64,000 nucleotides of DNA, taken from the NCBI RefSeq assembly GCF_000296215.2, contig NZ_CP013949.1, forward strand, positions 5,139,501 through 5,203,500. The letters are read 5' to 3'. This document shows, piece after piece, positions 45,253-53,447 of the stretch. Origin of the DNA: Bradyrhizobium sp. CCGE-LA001 (GTDB lineage: Bacteria; Pseudomonadota; Alphaproteobacteria; Rhizobiales; Xanthobacteraceae). A program made the translations under genes and the position numbers. The notes under the pieces were generated by a model. That model saw only the letters and a program-made list of their open reading frames with translations, did no database searches and had not been told where the DNA came from. The first letter of the stretch is position 1, and every line of letters starts with the position of its first letter.

Positions 45253-45888
45253 ATGGGAATGGACGAGATTCGTGCTACTCCGTTTTCTGCAGGCTTGAGG
45301 CGCCTGCGCGCCGAGGCCTTGCAGGACGGCGAGCAGGTGATCTGGGAGGGCCAACCCGACGGCATCGCCCGGATGATCATGTGGCGATTTCTGTGGTGGC
45401 TCGGATTCCCCTGGCTGCTTCTGACCGTCGTCGCCCTGAGGAACGATTGGGTCGACCAAGCGGCCCAACCTCTCGTGATGCTGGGAGTTGCGATGATTGC
45501 GGCTCCGCTGGTGATGCTGCTGCAAGACCTGCAGACACTCTATTTGATCACCGATCGCCGCGCGCTGATCCTGAGAACGGCCTGGGGCAGACGGACGGTC
45601 AGCCAGACGCCGTTCCAGGCGATGGACGCGGTCCTTGAAATCCTCGACATCGGCGGTGGCGGTGGCCACCTCAATTTCGCGTCAGGACGATCGACGCGTT
45701 CGCCCGATACCGACTACTCCGGCCGCTATGGGTTTCGCTGCGTTCGAGACGCCCCGCGCATCCGCGATATCCTCGAAGGCGCACGCGCAGGCAACGTGCG
45801 CCCGTCGAATGCGCAGAAAGCTGCGGGCGCTGCAGCGCGCAATCCCTCAGATTGCAACCACTTTCCGTACTCCTCCGGACTTCCCTGA
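45253..45888 (+). CDS. PH-like-domain membrane protein, unknown function
   Basis: A protein of about 211 residues with a cytoplasmic N-terminus (MDEIRATPFSAGLRRLRAEALQDGEQVIWEGQPDG), two transmembrane helices (about 45-65 and 75-95), and a C-terminal part containing LYLITDRRALILRTAWGRRTVSQ, which resembles bacterial PH-like (bPH) domains. ATGs at 45253 or 45259 and a GTG at 45244 are possible starts. It lies 43 nt after rpe. It ends with a poorly conserved Cys/Ser-rich tail. Confidence 0.7.
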   Translation: MGMDEIRATPFSAGLRRLRAEALQDGEQVIWEGQPDGIARMIMWRFLWWLGFPWLLLTVVALRNDWVDQAAQPLVMLGVAMIAAPLVMLLQDLQTLYLITDRRALILRTAWGRRTVSQTPFQAMDAVLEILDIGGGGGHLNFASGRSTRSPDTDYSGRYGFRCVRDAPRIRDILEGARAGNVRPSNAQKAAGAAARNPSDCNHFPYSSGLP

Positions 45889-45939
45889 TTCGCGCAAATC
45901 ACGGCTAGTGATTCTTGCCTGTTTTCGCGGGAGCACATC

Positions 45940-46074
45940 ATGACGACGACCCTGGTTTGGACTGGCGTGGCGTTGTGGCTTGGTTTCAGTGCGTTTGTCG
46001 TGTTTGGCCCTTCCGCCGGACCGGTGCAGGTCCCGGCACGTTCGGTGCGCAGCATCCGTCGCAATCGGATCTGA
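45940..46074 (+). CDS. Small single-pass membrane protein (44 aa)
   Basis: A short frame with ATG at 45940 after GGGAG (6-nt spacing) and TGA at 46072. The product MTTTLVWTGVALWLGFSAFV continues with VFGPSAGPVQVP and a basic end (RSVRSIRRNRI): one transmembrane helix followed by a positively charged tail. The layout and the ribosome-binding site support translation. It is shorter than usual annotation limits. No family recognised. Confidence 0.5.
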   Translation: MTTTLVWTGVALWLGFSAFVVFGPSAGPVQVPARSVRSIRRNRI

Positions 46075-46078
46075 CACC

Positions 46079-46231
46079 GTGCAATTCGCGCTCGTGAAGC
46101 GTCAACCGAAGCGCAGGTGCCGTATCCCGCGGCGTCCGCATCCGGATCTCGACTATTTCTTCGGTCGGCTCGAACGTACCGAAGGGGAGATGCGCGACGA
46201 TCCGGGAGCTGAACCGGCGGACCTGGACTAA
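46079..46231 (+). CDS. Possible small basic protein (50 aa)
   Basis: A frame starting with GTG at 46079, 4 nt after the small membrane protein stop. The product is basic at first (KRQPKRRCRIPRRPHP) and then acidic (RTEGEMRDDPGAEPADLD). There is no clear ribosome-binding site. Coding status is uncertain; codon bias is compatible but the sequence is too short to judge. Confidence 0.3.
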   Translation: MQFALVKRQPKRRCRIPRRPHPDLDYFFGRLERTEGEMRDDPGAEPADLD

Positions 46232-46282
46232 CCGATCCGGTCGCGGTGCCGGCAATGAGATTCTGAATTGGATTTGAGACTG

Positions 46283-46474
46283 ATGAAGCCGCACTGCCCG
46301 AACTGCCTGAAGGAAATGACCAAGGCGTCCGCATCGCGTAACCTGTTCAATTGCGAGCCCTGCCGCGAGATCATCCAGTATTTCGGCGGCAGCGCCGATC
46401 ACGGTGAGCCCGGCCCGCAATTCTCCTGGCCCATCCGCCGCAAGCGTACCGGCCACGCCGCCCACGCGGCGTGA
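46283..46474 (+). CDS. Small zinc-ribbon-like protein
   Basis: A 63-residue protein starting at ATG 46283. The N-terminal CPNCLKEM and CEPCREI pairs give a CxxC...CxxC arrangement separated by 16 residues, like a zinc ribbon or rubredoxin-type knuckle. The C-terminus is basic and His-rich (RRKRTGHAAHAA). It is convergent with the kinase-USP gene, only 6 nt away. Function unknown, perhaps nucleic-acid binding. Confidence 0.6.
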   Translation: MKPHCPNCLKEMTKASASRNLFNCEPCREIIQYFGGSADHGEPGPQFSWPIRRKRTGHAAHAA

Positions 46475-46480
46475 TTTTTC

Positions 46481-47920
46481 CTAGCCCCAAACCACGCCGG
46501 AGCCTGCCCTCGCCGCATCCACCGCCATCCGCGGCGGGCGCACGACGGTGACCGTGCAGGTCGCCTCTGCAGCCACCTTGGCCGAGACGCTGCCGAGCCA
46601 AGTACGCCTGAAAGAACTTTGCCGCGCCCCGATGATGAGATGGTCGACCGAGTTCATCTCGGCGAATTCCAGTAGCGCGGTGGCAGGATCGACGGCCTCC
46701 AGCACATGAACCGATAGCCGGCTCTCATCCAGCTTGAGCGGCGTCGCCCAATGCCGCAGCGCGACCAGGCGATCGACATGCTTGTTGTAGCCCTGCTCGT
46801 CGAGCGTCCGGTCGATCGCGATACGGTTGAGCTTGAGCACGTTGAGGCAGGCGAGCCGCGCCGAGGGCAGCGTCGCGAGAATGCGCTCGGTCGTCACGCG
46901 CAGCGCCTCGTTCAGCTCCGGTGCGCCCTCCATCGTGTCGAGCGCAACCGCAAGAATTGGGCCCGACGCGATCTGCGCCGCGACGTCCGATTTCGCGCGC
47001 GGCGCCATCACGCCCTGGTTGAAGCGTCGCCGCCACGCGACGCCGAGGGAATCGCGCTTCAGCCGCTCGGCGCGCGCGGTGAGCTTGACCTGATCCGGGT
47101 GGGTCAGATCGAAGGCCAGCTGTGCAGCGGTCGGGTAACGCCAGACCGGCTCGATCTCCAGGCAGCGCAGCACCACCTCTTGAAGCCAGGGCGGATAATC
47201 GGCACGCAAGGCCCGCGGCGGATAGGGATCGCGCCACAGTCGGCGCCGCATCGCCCGCAACGTCTCGCCCTCACCGAAGGGACGCTCGCCCGTGGTGAAA
47301 AAATATAGAAGCACACCGAGCGAGAACAGATCGCTGCGCGGATCGTCACGCACCCCCAGCAGTCGCTCGGGCGCCATGTAGGGCGCGGTGCCGTAAGGCA
47401 GGCGAAACTCCTCCTGCAACAGATCAGGCAGATGATCGTGGTGCGACAGGCCATAGTCGATCAACACCGCCTCGCCACTCTCGCGGAACATGATGCTGCT
47501 CGGCTTGATATCGTGATGGATCACGTTCTGCCGATGCAGGTCGGCGAGCGCGGTCGCGATCTTCGCCACGAGCTGCCGCGCCTCGTCGTAAGGCAGCGGC
47601 AGGTCCGGCAGTCGCTTGTACAGCGTGGTGCCGACGATGCGCTCGATCACCACATAGGCCTGGCGGGCGAAATCGCCGGTGCCGAAACAGGACGGCACGT
47701 GCGGCCCCGCGAGCCGCGGCAGGATCATCATCTCCATCTCAAAGGAGACGATCGCGGCGGGGTCCTCGCCTTCGGACACTCGCGGGATCTTCATCAGCAG
47801 CGGGACGTCGATGCCGGGATGGGTGACGGTCCACAGCGTGGCCATGCCGCCGGCATGGACGCATTCGCCGATGGTGTAGCCGTCGATCTCCGCGCCTGAT
47901 TTGACCAAAGATTTGGGCAT
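46481..47920 (-). CDS. Serine/threonine protein kinase fused to a universal stress protein domain
   Basis: A 479-residue cytoplasmic protein. Residues about 14-280 form a Hanks-type kinase: a Gly-loop variant GECVHAGGMATLW, Lys44 in LLMKI, catalytic loop HHDIKPSSIM (Asp137, with Ser in place of the usual Asn), DYG for DFG at Asp155, and APE in YMAPERLLG. Residues about 315-470 form a UspA-like domain ending in HLIIGARQSSFRRTWLGSVSAKVA and ATCTVTVVRP, with the GxxG-type ATP site partly kept. It has no transmembrane segment. It is 5 nt after a metallophosphoesterase gene, suggesting a kinase-phosphatase pair. Confidence 0.9.
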   Translation of the reverse strand: MPKSLVKSGAEIDGYTIGECVHAGGMATLWTVTHPGIDVPLLMKIPRVSEGEDPAAIVSFEMEMMILPRLAGPHVPSCFGTGDFARQAYVVIERIVGTTLYKRLPDLPLPYDEARQLVAKIATALADLHRQNVIHHDIKPSSIMFRESGEAVLIDYGLSHHDHLPDLLQEEFRLPYGTAPYMAPERLLGVRDDPRSDLFSLGVLLYFFTTGERPFGEGETLRAMRRRLWRDPYPPRALRADYPPWLQEVVLRCLEIEPVWRYPTAAQLAFDLTHPDQVKLTARAERLKRDSLGVAWRRRFNQGVMAPRAKSDVAAQIASGPILAVALDTMEGAPELNEALRVTTERILATLPSARLACLNVLKLNRIAIDRTLDEQGYNKHVDRLVALRHWATPLKLDESRLSVHVLEAVDPATALLEFAEMNSVDHLIIGARQSSFRRTWLGSVSAKVAAEATCTVTVVRPPRMAVDAARAGSGVVWG

Positions 47921-47925
47921 CGTCG

Positions 47926-48666
47926 TCAGCGCCCCTGCGACAGGCGGTCAGCCAGCCAGTGCGGCAGGCCGTTGTCACGGATCCGGCCTGCTGCGGTGGC
48001 GACGTCGTAAGGGGCGCGGCAATAGGTGATCAGGCAGGAGACCGTGTCGTACAGCACGAAGGACGCTGACGGGTCGCCGTCGCGGGGCTGGCCGACCGAA
48101 CCGACCACCGCCAGCCATTGCCGGCCGCGCAGGAGTTGCACGGAGACATCGGTCTTCGGCACAAAGCTCGTCATCTTCGCCGTCACCGACATCGAATAGA
48201 GCGCCGGCCGGTGGATGTGGCCGCAGAAGGTGACATGGGCCTGCGTCGCGATCAGGCTTTTGGCGGCATCGGTGGTCGAGCGGACATAGTGCCAGCGCTG
48301 CGGGTTGGAAGCTTCCGAATGCACGAAGAGAAGACCATCCCCTTCAACCAGCATCGGCAGTTCGGCCAGGAACCGCCGCTGCGCGGTGTCGAGGCGGCCG
48401 CGCGTCCATTCGATCGCGACCTGCGCCTCCGCGTTCATGGTCTCGGCCGAGGAATTCACGGCCTGGTCGTGATTGCCGCGCACGGCCACGGCGCCGCCGG
48501 CAACGAGCTCCATCGCGGTGTCCACGACCCATTCCGGATCGGCGCCATAGCCGACGAAGTCACCAAGCAGGATGAAGCGCTGCGCGCCCTTCGCGCGGGC
48601 CAGCTTCAGGCACGCCTCGAACGCCTGCCGGTTGCCGTGGATATCCGAGAAGACAGCTAGCAGCAC
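47926..48666 (-). CDS. Metallophosphoesterase (calcineurin-like)
   Basis: A 246-residue binuclear-metal phosphoesterase. Motifs I-V are present: FSDIHGN (Asp8, His10), LLGDFVGYG, VRGNHDQAV, VHSEAS, and FCGHIHRPALY. The overall pattern resembles YfcE/MJ0936-type phosphodiesterases or PrpA-like protein phosphatases. Encoded directly before the kinase-USP gene, it may reverse that kinase's phosphorylation (inference). The gap to the upstream motor operon contains a terminator. Confidence 0.9.
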   Translation of the reverse strand: MLLAVFSDIHGNRQAFEACLKLARAKGAQRFILLGDFVGYGADPEWVVDTAMELVAGGAVAVRGNHDQAVNSSAETMNAEAQVAIEWTRGRLDTAQRRFLAELPMLVEGDGLLFVHSEASNPQRWHYVRSTTDAAKSLIATQAHVTFCGHIHRPALYSMSVTAKMTSFVPKTDVSVQLLRGRQWLAVVGSVGQPRDGDPSASFVLYDTVSCLITYCRAPYDVATAAGRIRDNGLPHWLADRLSQGR

Positions 48667-48680
48667 GCACCCTCCACCCT

Positions 48681-48706
48681 CAAAACCTTATCGGAACGCG
48701 ATAAGG
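48681..48706 (-). terminator. Terminator/attenuator between the motor operon and the phosphoesterase gene
   Basis: CCTTATCG (48686-48693) pairs with CGATAAGG (48699-48706). On the minus strand the stem is followed by TTTTGAGGG. It ends the 50.8-48.7 kb unit or attenuates read-through into the phosphoesterase-kinase pair. Confidence 0.7.
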
Positions 48707-48732
48707 CCAAATTGAGAGACGTCAAGGAGGAC

Positions 48733-49338
48733 CTATTGCTCGTCCTTGGGCGGCATCCGTGGGGGCGGCAACGGGGTGAACACGGCGCCTTCCGCGCCGG
48801 CCGGTGGAGCGGTGAATTCGCCGGTCGAGGAATCGCCGCCGGTGGTTTCCAGAATGGTCTTCGGCGTCACATATTCCCGGACCAGGTCGATCAGGCTGCC
48901 ATCGCCGCCACCGAAATCGGCGGCACGGCCGCCTTGCGGATGTCCGGCCGCGATCTCGTTCTGCGCCGCATGGGTCTTGTCGGCCAGCCTGTCGTCGTAG
49001 GGCACCCGGAACGCTCGGGGAATGCCGCTCGGGCGATTGTCCTCGTCGAGCGCCTCGACCCACAGATAGATCGAGCCGGGATCGCCTTGCAGCGAATGCG
49101 GCTCGACGATACGGGCCTGAAGCAGCTTGAAAGCGGTCGGCATCCGCTCGGAGCTGGCCCAGCCGAGCAGCCCGCGCATCTCGGTGAAGCTGACCACATA
49201 GAAGGCGCTGGTGATGACGACCGCCACAGCCTTCAGCGACCAGTGCAGCCGCCCATAGACGAGCACGACCAGCAGCAGCGCGCCAATCACGGCATAGGCG
49301 ACCGACAAGGTGAGGATGACCGTTTGAAGGCTAGTCAC
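48733..49338 (-). CDS. Membrane protein with periplasmic tail, third gene of motor operon
   Basis: A 201-residue protein with two N-terminal transmembrane helices (about residues 7-28 and 34-52) and a soluble C-terminal part that ends in a Pro-rich tail (PLPPPRMPPKDEQ). A conserved-looking YLWVEALDEDNRPSGIPRAF strand region lies in the middle. No family is recognised. It overlaps the preceding gene by 8 bp, indicating tight coupling. Its invariant position beside a proton-channel protein suggests a structural role in the same complex. Confidence 0.7.
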   Translation of the reverse strand: MTSLQTVILTLSVAYAVIGALLLVVLVYGRLHWSLKAVAVVITSAFYVVSFTEMRGLLGWASSERMPTAFKLLQARIVEPHSLQGDPGSIYLWVEALDEDNRPSGIPRAFRVPYDDRLADKTHAAQNEIAAGHPQGGRAADFGGGDGSLIDLVREYVTPKTILETTGGDSSTGEFTAPPAGAEGAVFTPLPPPRMPPKDEQ

Positions 49339-50017
49339 GGCGGATCCTTGCAGTGTTCTTGCTCACGCCGGTTCTCGGGTCGAGATCGCCGCCGTTGCGC
49401 CAGCTGCTGCGGAACGTCTCCAGCAGCGATTTCGGCCGCTGGTCCACATTGACGACCTTGCCTTCGTCATCGATCCGGAATCGCACCGCGGTCTTCTCGT
49501 CGCCTGTGTGATCGAGCGTGAACTTGTTGTCGAAGACCACCTGCGCGGTCGGATTGAGCTTTTGCACCTTCACACTGGCTGTGACGGGTGAGCCTGTCGT
49601 CGCCACGAAATGCGAGACATTGACGGTGTATTCGCCGGCGAGGATGCCGCGCACGGTGACGATCTCCTCGCGGATCGGCGAGGCGATCTTCTTGCCGGCG
49701 ACGATGATGAAGTCGTTGGCCCCGCCGCGGTCGTCGCGATCGAGCGTGAGGAAGCCGGCCTCGCGGTGCCGATACCACGCGATGTTGCCTGCGGGGTCCT
49801 GCACGAACAGGTCGAGATCGTCAGGGTGGTTGTCCGGCCAATCCAACGTGATGATGAACTCGGCCTTGGAGTCGATCTTGCCCTCCTTGGCATCCGGCGA
49901 GACCGCGAGCAGCGCCAGAAAGAACAGGAACGCGATCACCTGGAGCGCCTTGAACAGCATCACGCCCAGCGGATCGAACGGCTCCTCGCGCGGATAGAGA
50001 CCGAAATCATCCATCAT
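49331..50017 (-). CDS. Single-pass membrane protein with DUF2135-like beta domain
   Basis: A 228-residue protein with one transmembrane helix near the N-terminus (about 19-42: VMLFKALQVIAFLFFLALLAV) and a periplasmic domain. The latter has ITLDWPDNHPDDLDLFVQDPAGN and an aromatic/charged tail like DUF2135/YfaP-type beta-sandwiches. The topology is like TolR/ExbD/MotB: a short cytoplasmic N-terminus, one helix, periplasmic domain. Asp16 in PFDPLGVMLFK sits just before the helix, roughly where TolR-type proteins carry the proton-relay Asp. It overlaps the TolQ-like gene by 4 bp. Function as a stator partner is inferred. Confidence 0.72.
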   Translation of the reverse strand: MMDDFGLYPREEPFDPLGVMLFKALQVIAFLFFLALLAVSPDAKEGKIDSKAEFIITLDWPDNHPDDLDLFVQDPAGNIAWYRHREAGFLTLDRDDRGGANDFIIVAGKKIASPIREEIVTVRGILAGEYTVNVSHFVATTGSPVTASVKVQKLNPTAQVVFDNKFTLDHTGDEKTAVRFRIDDEGKVVNVDQRPKSLLETFRSSWRNGGDLDPRTGVSKNTARIRRD

Positions 50018-50784
50018 GACGGCGTCCCGGCGCCTTTGCGCTCAAGCACCGGCGTCACATAGGTCTCGGTCAGCACCACCGCATCCGAGAACACCTGCTG
50101 CGTCGCGGCGTCCAGCATGTAATACTGGATGCGCACCAGGATCGAGCCGACGAGGCCCGCCAGCGTGGTGTACATGGCAACTGCCATGCCGTCGCTCATC
50201 AACCCCATCGAGGACCGCATCGCCACCTTGTCGGCGGCATCCAGGCCCGCGATCGGTGCCAGCATGATGATGAAGCCGATGATGGTGCCGAGCAGGCCGA
50301 GCTTCATCAGCGTGTCCGAGACGAAGGCGCCGAACCCGTTGGAGCCGCGCAGGCGGTCGGCCAGCGTCCGCAGCAGCAGCGTCTGGTCGACTGGCCGGTA
50401 GTCCTGCGCGGCGGCCTTGGTCACCAGGCTCTCGATGTGATCGCGCACGAGGCCGCGCGGCAGCGCGGTCCCGCTCGCATCGAGGGCTTTGCTGCCGCCG
50501 GCGGCCGAAAGCACCGCGCGGCAGCGCCGCGCCGCCGCGCCCTCGCGCGCGATCGCCCGCGTGCGCAGAAAGCAGTGGCCGCAGGTAAGGACATAGAGCA
50601 CGGCGATAACGGCCGAAATGTAGGTCCGGTCCGAGCTCAGCATCAGATGGATCAAACCGAAGCGCCACAGCAGGACGACGGCAAAGATCGAGAGCCCGGT
50701 GAAGATCATCCAGAACAACAGCGCGCTGCGCTCGGACGGGTCGGCAGCCTGCCTCGAGATCGGTCCAATCGTCATCGAACTCAT
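50014..50784 (-). CDS. MotA/TolQ/ExbB-type proton channel protein
   Basis: A 256-residue inner-membrane protein with about four helices. Helix 3-4 carry the family hallmark LMKLGLLGTIIGFIIMLAPIAG and GMAVAMYTTLAGLVGSILVRIQYYML. Its N-terminal helices are at about 22-42 and 55-75, with a cytoplasmic loop containing two helices between. These proteins form pentameric rings that couple proton flow to movement of an inserted dimeric partner. It is first in the operon, so the motor likely pairs with the product of the next gene. The start at 50784 is in-frame with two in-register ATGs close by. Confidence 0.85.
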   Translation of the reverse strand: MSSMTIGPISRQAADPSERSALLFWMIFTGLSIFAVVLLWRFGLIHLMLSSDRTYISAVIAVLYVLTCGHCFLRTRAIAREGAAARRCRAVLSAAGGSKALDASGTALPRGLVRDHIESLVTKAAAQDYRPVDQTLLLRTLADRLRGSNGFGAFVSDTLMKLGLLGTIIGFIIMLAPIAGLDAADKVAMRSSMGLMSDGMAVAMYTTLAGLVGSILVRIQYYMLDAATQQVFSDAVVLTETYVTPVLERKGAGTPS

Positions 50785-50983
50785 GCTGCATTGCTCCTGG
50801 CTTGCGACGATTGGCCTGTAGGGATCATTGGCCGATTAGATCAAAGCTGCCGCGCCCGGTCCAAAGAGCCATGCCCAATTCGGCTTGGGAAATTTGCCCG
50901 AGCTGCCATCGTGCCCAACCCCGCAATTGGCAAGGCGCGGCGGCGTTGTTAGGCTGAGCTTATCAAACGTTGGGGGTGATCGC

Positions 50984-52351
50984 ATGCGCCTCGTGCTTCA
51001 GCTCGTTGCCCGTCTGCTGCTCATCGTAGCGCTGTGCCTAGGAGCTGCGACGGTTTGGGCCACGATCGATGCCTACCGCAGTGTCGACCGGGCGACCGCG
51101 GCCTCCGCGCAGCGGGTCGCGCAGGCGTTACAGGCATTGTACTGGCGCGAGCTCTTGTTGCGGAGCAGCAGAGCCCGCGAGCATCTCTTGCCGGTTCCGG
51201 ACTGGCGCACGCTGGAGACGATGAAGCTGATCTCGCCCGGCGTCTGCGTCGAGTTCCAGCCCACCGCGGCATTCGAGAAGCCCCTCTGCGGTCAGAGCGA
51301 GGGTCTCGGCAAGACGCCACCGCGCTGGTTCGCATCGATCGTGCCGACTTTCCTCGGCAGCCACGCCGAGGCGGTGCGGCCGGTCAGCCCGCGCGCGGCA
51401 GCCGCCGGCACGGTGGTTGCGACACCGGACGGCGCAGCGGCAATCGCGCTCGCCTGGGAGTATATCCTCAACGTGATCGACGTCGCGCTGCTGATGGCGG
51501 CGGCAATAGCCCTGCTGGCGTCGCTCGCGATCGCGCACACTTTGGCGCCGGCGCGCGCCATCGTCACCGCACTGCAGCGCATGGCGCGCGGCCAGTACCG
51601 CACCAAGCTGCCGCGCTTCCGCTCGATGGAGCTTGCCATGATCGGCAACGCCGTCGATGCGCTCGGCGGCCGGCTGGAGGAAGCGACCGAGCAGCGCGCC
51701 GCCCTGACGCGGCGCCTGCTCGAGATCCGCGACGACGAGCGCCGCGCGCTCGCCCGCGAGCTGCACGACGAGTTCGGACAGAATCTCTCCGCCATCCTTG
51801 CCTTCGCCAACACCATCGAGACCGCGAGCGCGAAGGACAGGGATAGCGGCATCGCACAGGATGCCCGCATGATCTCGCAGGCGACACATCATCTGATGGC
51901 CTCGCTGCGTGATGCGCTAAAGCGACTGCGCCATCCTCTGCCCGAGGAGCTCGGGCTCGAGGCGAGCCTCGTCAACCTCGTCGACAGCTGGCGCTCTCAG
52001 AGCGCGGCGCGGCCGACGATCCAGCTCGACCTCAGGGGCGATCTCACACACATCAGCGGCCCGGCGGCCACCACCGCCTATCGCGTGGCGCAGGAGTGCC
52101 TGACCAACGCGCTCCGCCACGGCTCGGCCCGCGAGATCTCGCTCAGGATCGAACGGCGTGCCGGCGATGATGACGCGCTGCTGATCCGGATCGAGGACGA
52201 CGGCGGTGGCGATGCGGAGCGCGTCGCGCAATCGGCCGGCTTCGGCCTCACCGGCATCCGCGAGCGTGTTGCGGCCGCGGGCGGATCGCTGTCGATCCTG
52301 CCCGCGAACCGCGGCCTCAGCGTCGCCGCCACCATCCCACTCGCTGCATGA
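50984..52351 (+). CDS. NarX/DegS-type sensor histidine kinase
   Basis: A 455-residue sensor: a helix at about 1-22, a periplasmic domain (about 25-165) with two cysteines (PGVCVEFQP and KPLCGQSE), a second helix at about 165-190, a HAMP-like linker, and a HisKA_3 domain with His261 in ARELHDEFGQNL. The ATPase domain has AYRVAQECLTNALRHG and GFGLTGIRERV. The start at 50984 follows GGGGGTGAT. It overlaps no gene but its stop is 7 nt before the response regulator. Divergent from the TolQ-like operon, it could regulate it. Confidence 0.92.
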   Translation: MRLVLQLVARLLLIVALCLGAATVWATIDAYRSVDRATAASAQRVAQALQALYWRELLLRSSRAREHLLPVPDWRTLETMKLISPGVCVEFQPTAAFEKPLCGQSEGLGKTPPRWFASIVPTFLGSHAEAVRPVSPRAAAAGTVVATPDGAAAIALAWEYILNVIDVALLMAAAIALLASLAIAHTLAPARAIVTALQRMARGQYRTKLPRFRSMELAMIGNAVDALGGRLEEATEQRAALTRRLLEIRDDERRALARELHDEFGQNLSAILAFANTIETASAKDRDSGIAQDARMISQATHHLMASLRDALKRLRHPLPEELGLEASLVNLVDSWRSQSAARPTIQLDLRGDLTHISGPAATTAYRVAQECLTNALRHGSAREISLRIERRAGDDDALLIRIEDDGGGDAERVAQSAGFGLTGIRERVAAAGGSLSILPANRGLSVAATIPLAA

Positions 52352-52358
52352 GGCCGAC

Positions 52359-53012
52359 GTGAACGATGTCGCGGCAAGAGGCATCTCCGTGCTGCTGGTC
52401 GACGACCACCCGATCGTGCGGCAAGGCTACCGGCGCGTGCTGGAAAGCCAGGGCGATCTTCGTGTCGTCGCGGAAGCCGACAACGCTGCAGACGCCTACA
52501 CTGCCTTCAAGGCGCATGATCCCGATGTCGTGGTACTCGATATCTCGATGCCCGGCGCGAGCGGACTGGAAGCGATCCGCAACATCCGCGCACGCAGCCA
52601 GCGGGCGCGGATTCTCGTCTTCACCATGCATAACGAAGCCGTGCTGGTGAAAGCCGCCTTCGGCGCCGGTGCCTCCGGTTTCGTCACAAAAAGCAGCGAG
52701 CCGTCCGCTGTGGTGCGGGCCATTCGCAGCGTCGCGTGCGGCGAGCGCGCCATGAGCGACGATATCGCGCATATTCTGGCCGAGGATAGCCTGTCGCCGA
52801 CGGGTTCAGTACTTGATCAGTTGGGCGAACGCGAGATCGAAATCCTGCGCCAGTTCGCCGGCGGCGCCACCACCGAGCAGATCGCGGCGCACCTCAATCT
52901 CAGTGTGAAAACGGTCCAGAACTACCACTATCTGATCAAGTCGAAGACCGGGGCGCGCACGGACGCCCAACTCGTGCGGCTGGCGGCGACGTGCGGACTC
53001 ACGAGAATCTAG
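52359..53012 (+). CDS. NarL/FixJ-type response regulator
   Basis: A 217-residue regulator. The receiver has Asp15-Asp16, the phosphoacceptor Asp61 in VVVLDISMPG and Lys in FVTKSSEPS. The C-terminal LuxR-type HTH is LGEREIEILRQFAGGATTEQIAAHLNLSVKTVQNYHYLIKSKTG. It starts with GTG at 52359. Cognate partner of the upstream kinase. Confidence 0.93.
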   Translation: MNDVAARGISVLLVDDHPIVRQGYRRVLESQGDLRVVAEADNAADAYTAFKAHDPDVVVLDISMPGASGLEAIRNIRARSQRARILVFTMHNEAVLVKAAFGAGASGFVTKSSEPSAVVRAIRSVACGERAMSDDIAHILAEDSLSPTGSVLDQLGEREIEILRQFAGGATTEQIAAHLNLSVKTVQNYHYLIKSKTGARTDAQLVRLAATCGLTRI

Positions 53013-53123
53013 CAGCAAAGCTGCCGCACTGCGTCGATCCCTGGAGCTTTTCAATCGGCTGAAGGACATTGGAACGGAGTGCATCCGGTTCCGGTTAGTA
53101 AGGCAGTCAAGGAGTCACAGGTC

Positions 53124-53429
53124 ATGAGTAAGGGTCATCACAACGCTGTCGACCATCCCCCGATCATCACAGTAGGCGAACTCATCGACGAACTCTGCCG
53201 CCTGCCGGATACCGCCGTCGTCCACTTCCGCTGCCCCATGCTCGAACAGGAGCTGACCTTCTATCGCCTCCGCAAGAGGTCAAAGGACGTCGTCGAGATC
53301 GCGGTCAATGCCTATCCGGATTGTCCCCCGGTGGTGCCGTCGTCCGAGCCGAACTTTCATGCGCGCAGACGCTCGACGTCCTTGCCATCGGCACACAATG
53401 GCGCCGTTCTTCAAAAGGCGCGGAATTGA
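53124..53429 (+). CDS. Conserved-looking small hypothetical protein
   Basis: A 101-residue soluble protein starting at ATG 53124 after AAGGAG. The core is HPPIITVGELIDELCRLPDTAVVHFRCP, followed by EQELTFYRLRKRSKDVVEIAVNAYPD; the tail is basic and low in structure. No family recognised. It follows the response regulator by 111 nt on the same strand. It ends 18 nt before the convergent TetR stop. Confidence 0.6.
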   Translation: MSKGHHNAVDHPPIITVGELIDELCRLPDTAVVHFRCPMLEQELTFYRLRKRSKDVVEIAVNAYPDCPPVVPSSEPNFHARRRSTSLPSAHNGAVLQKARN

Positions 53430-53447
53430 CTGCCAGGCGGTGAAAAA

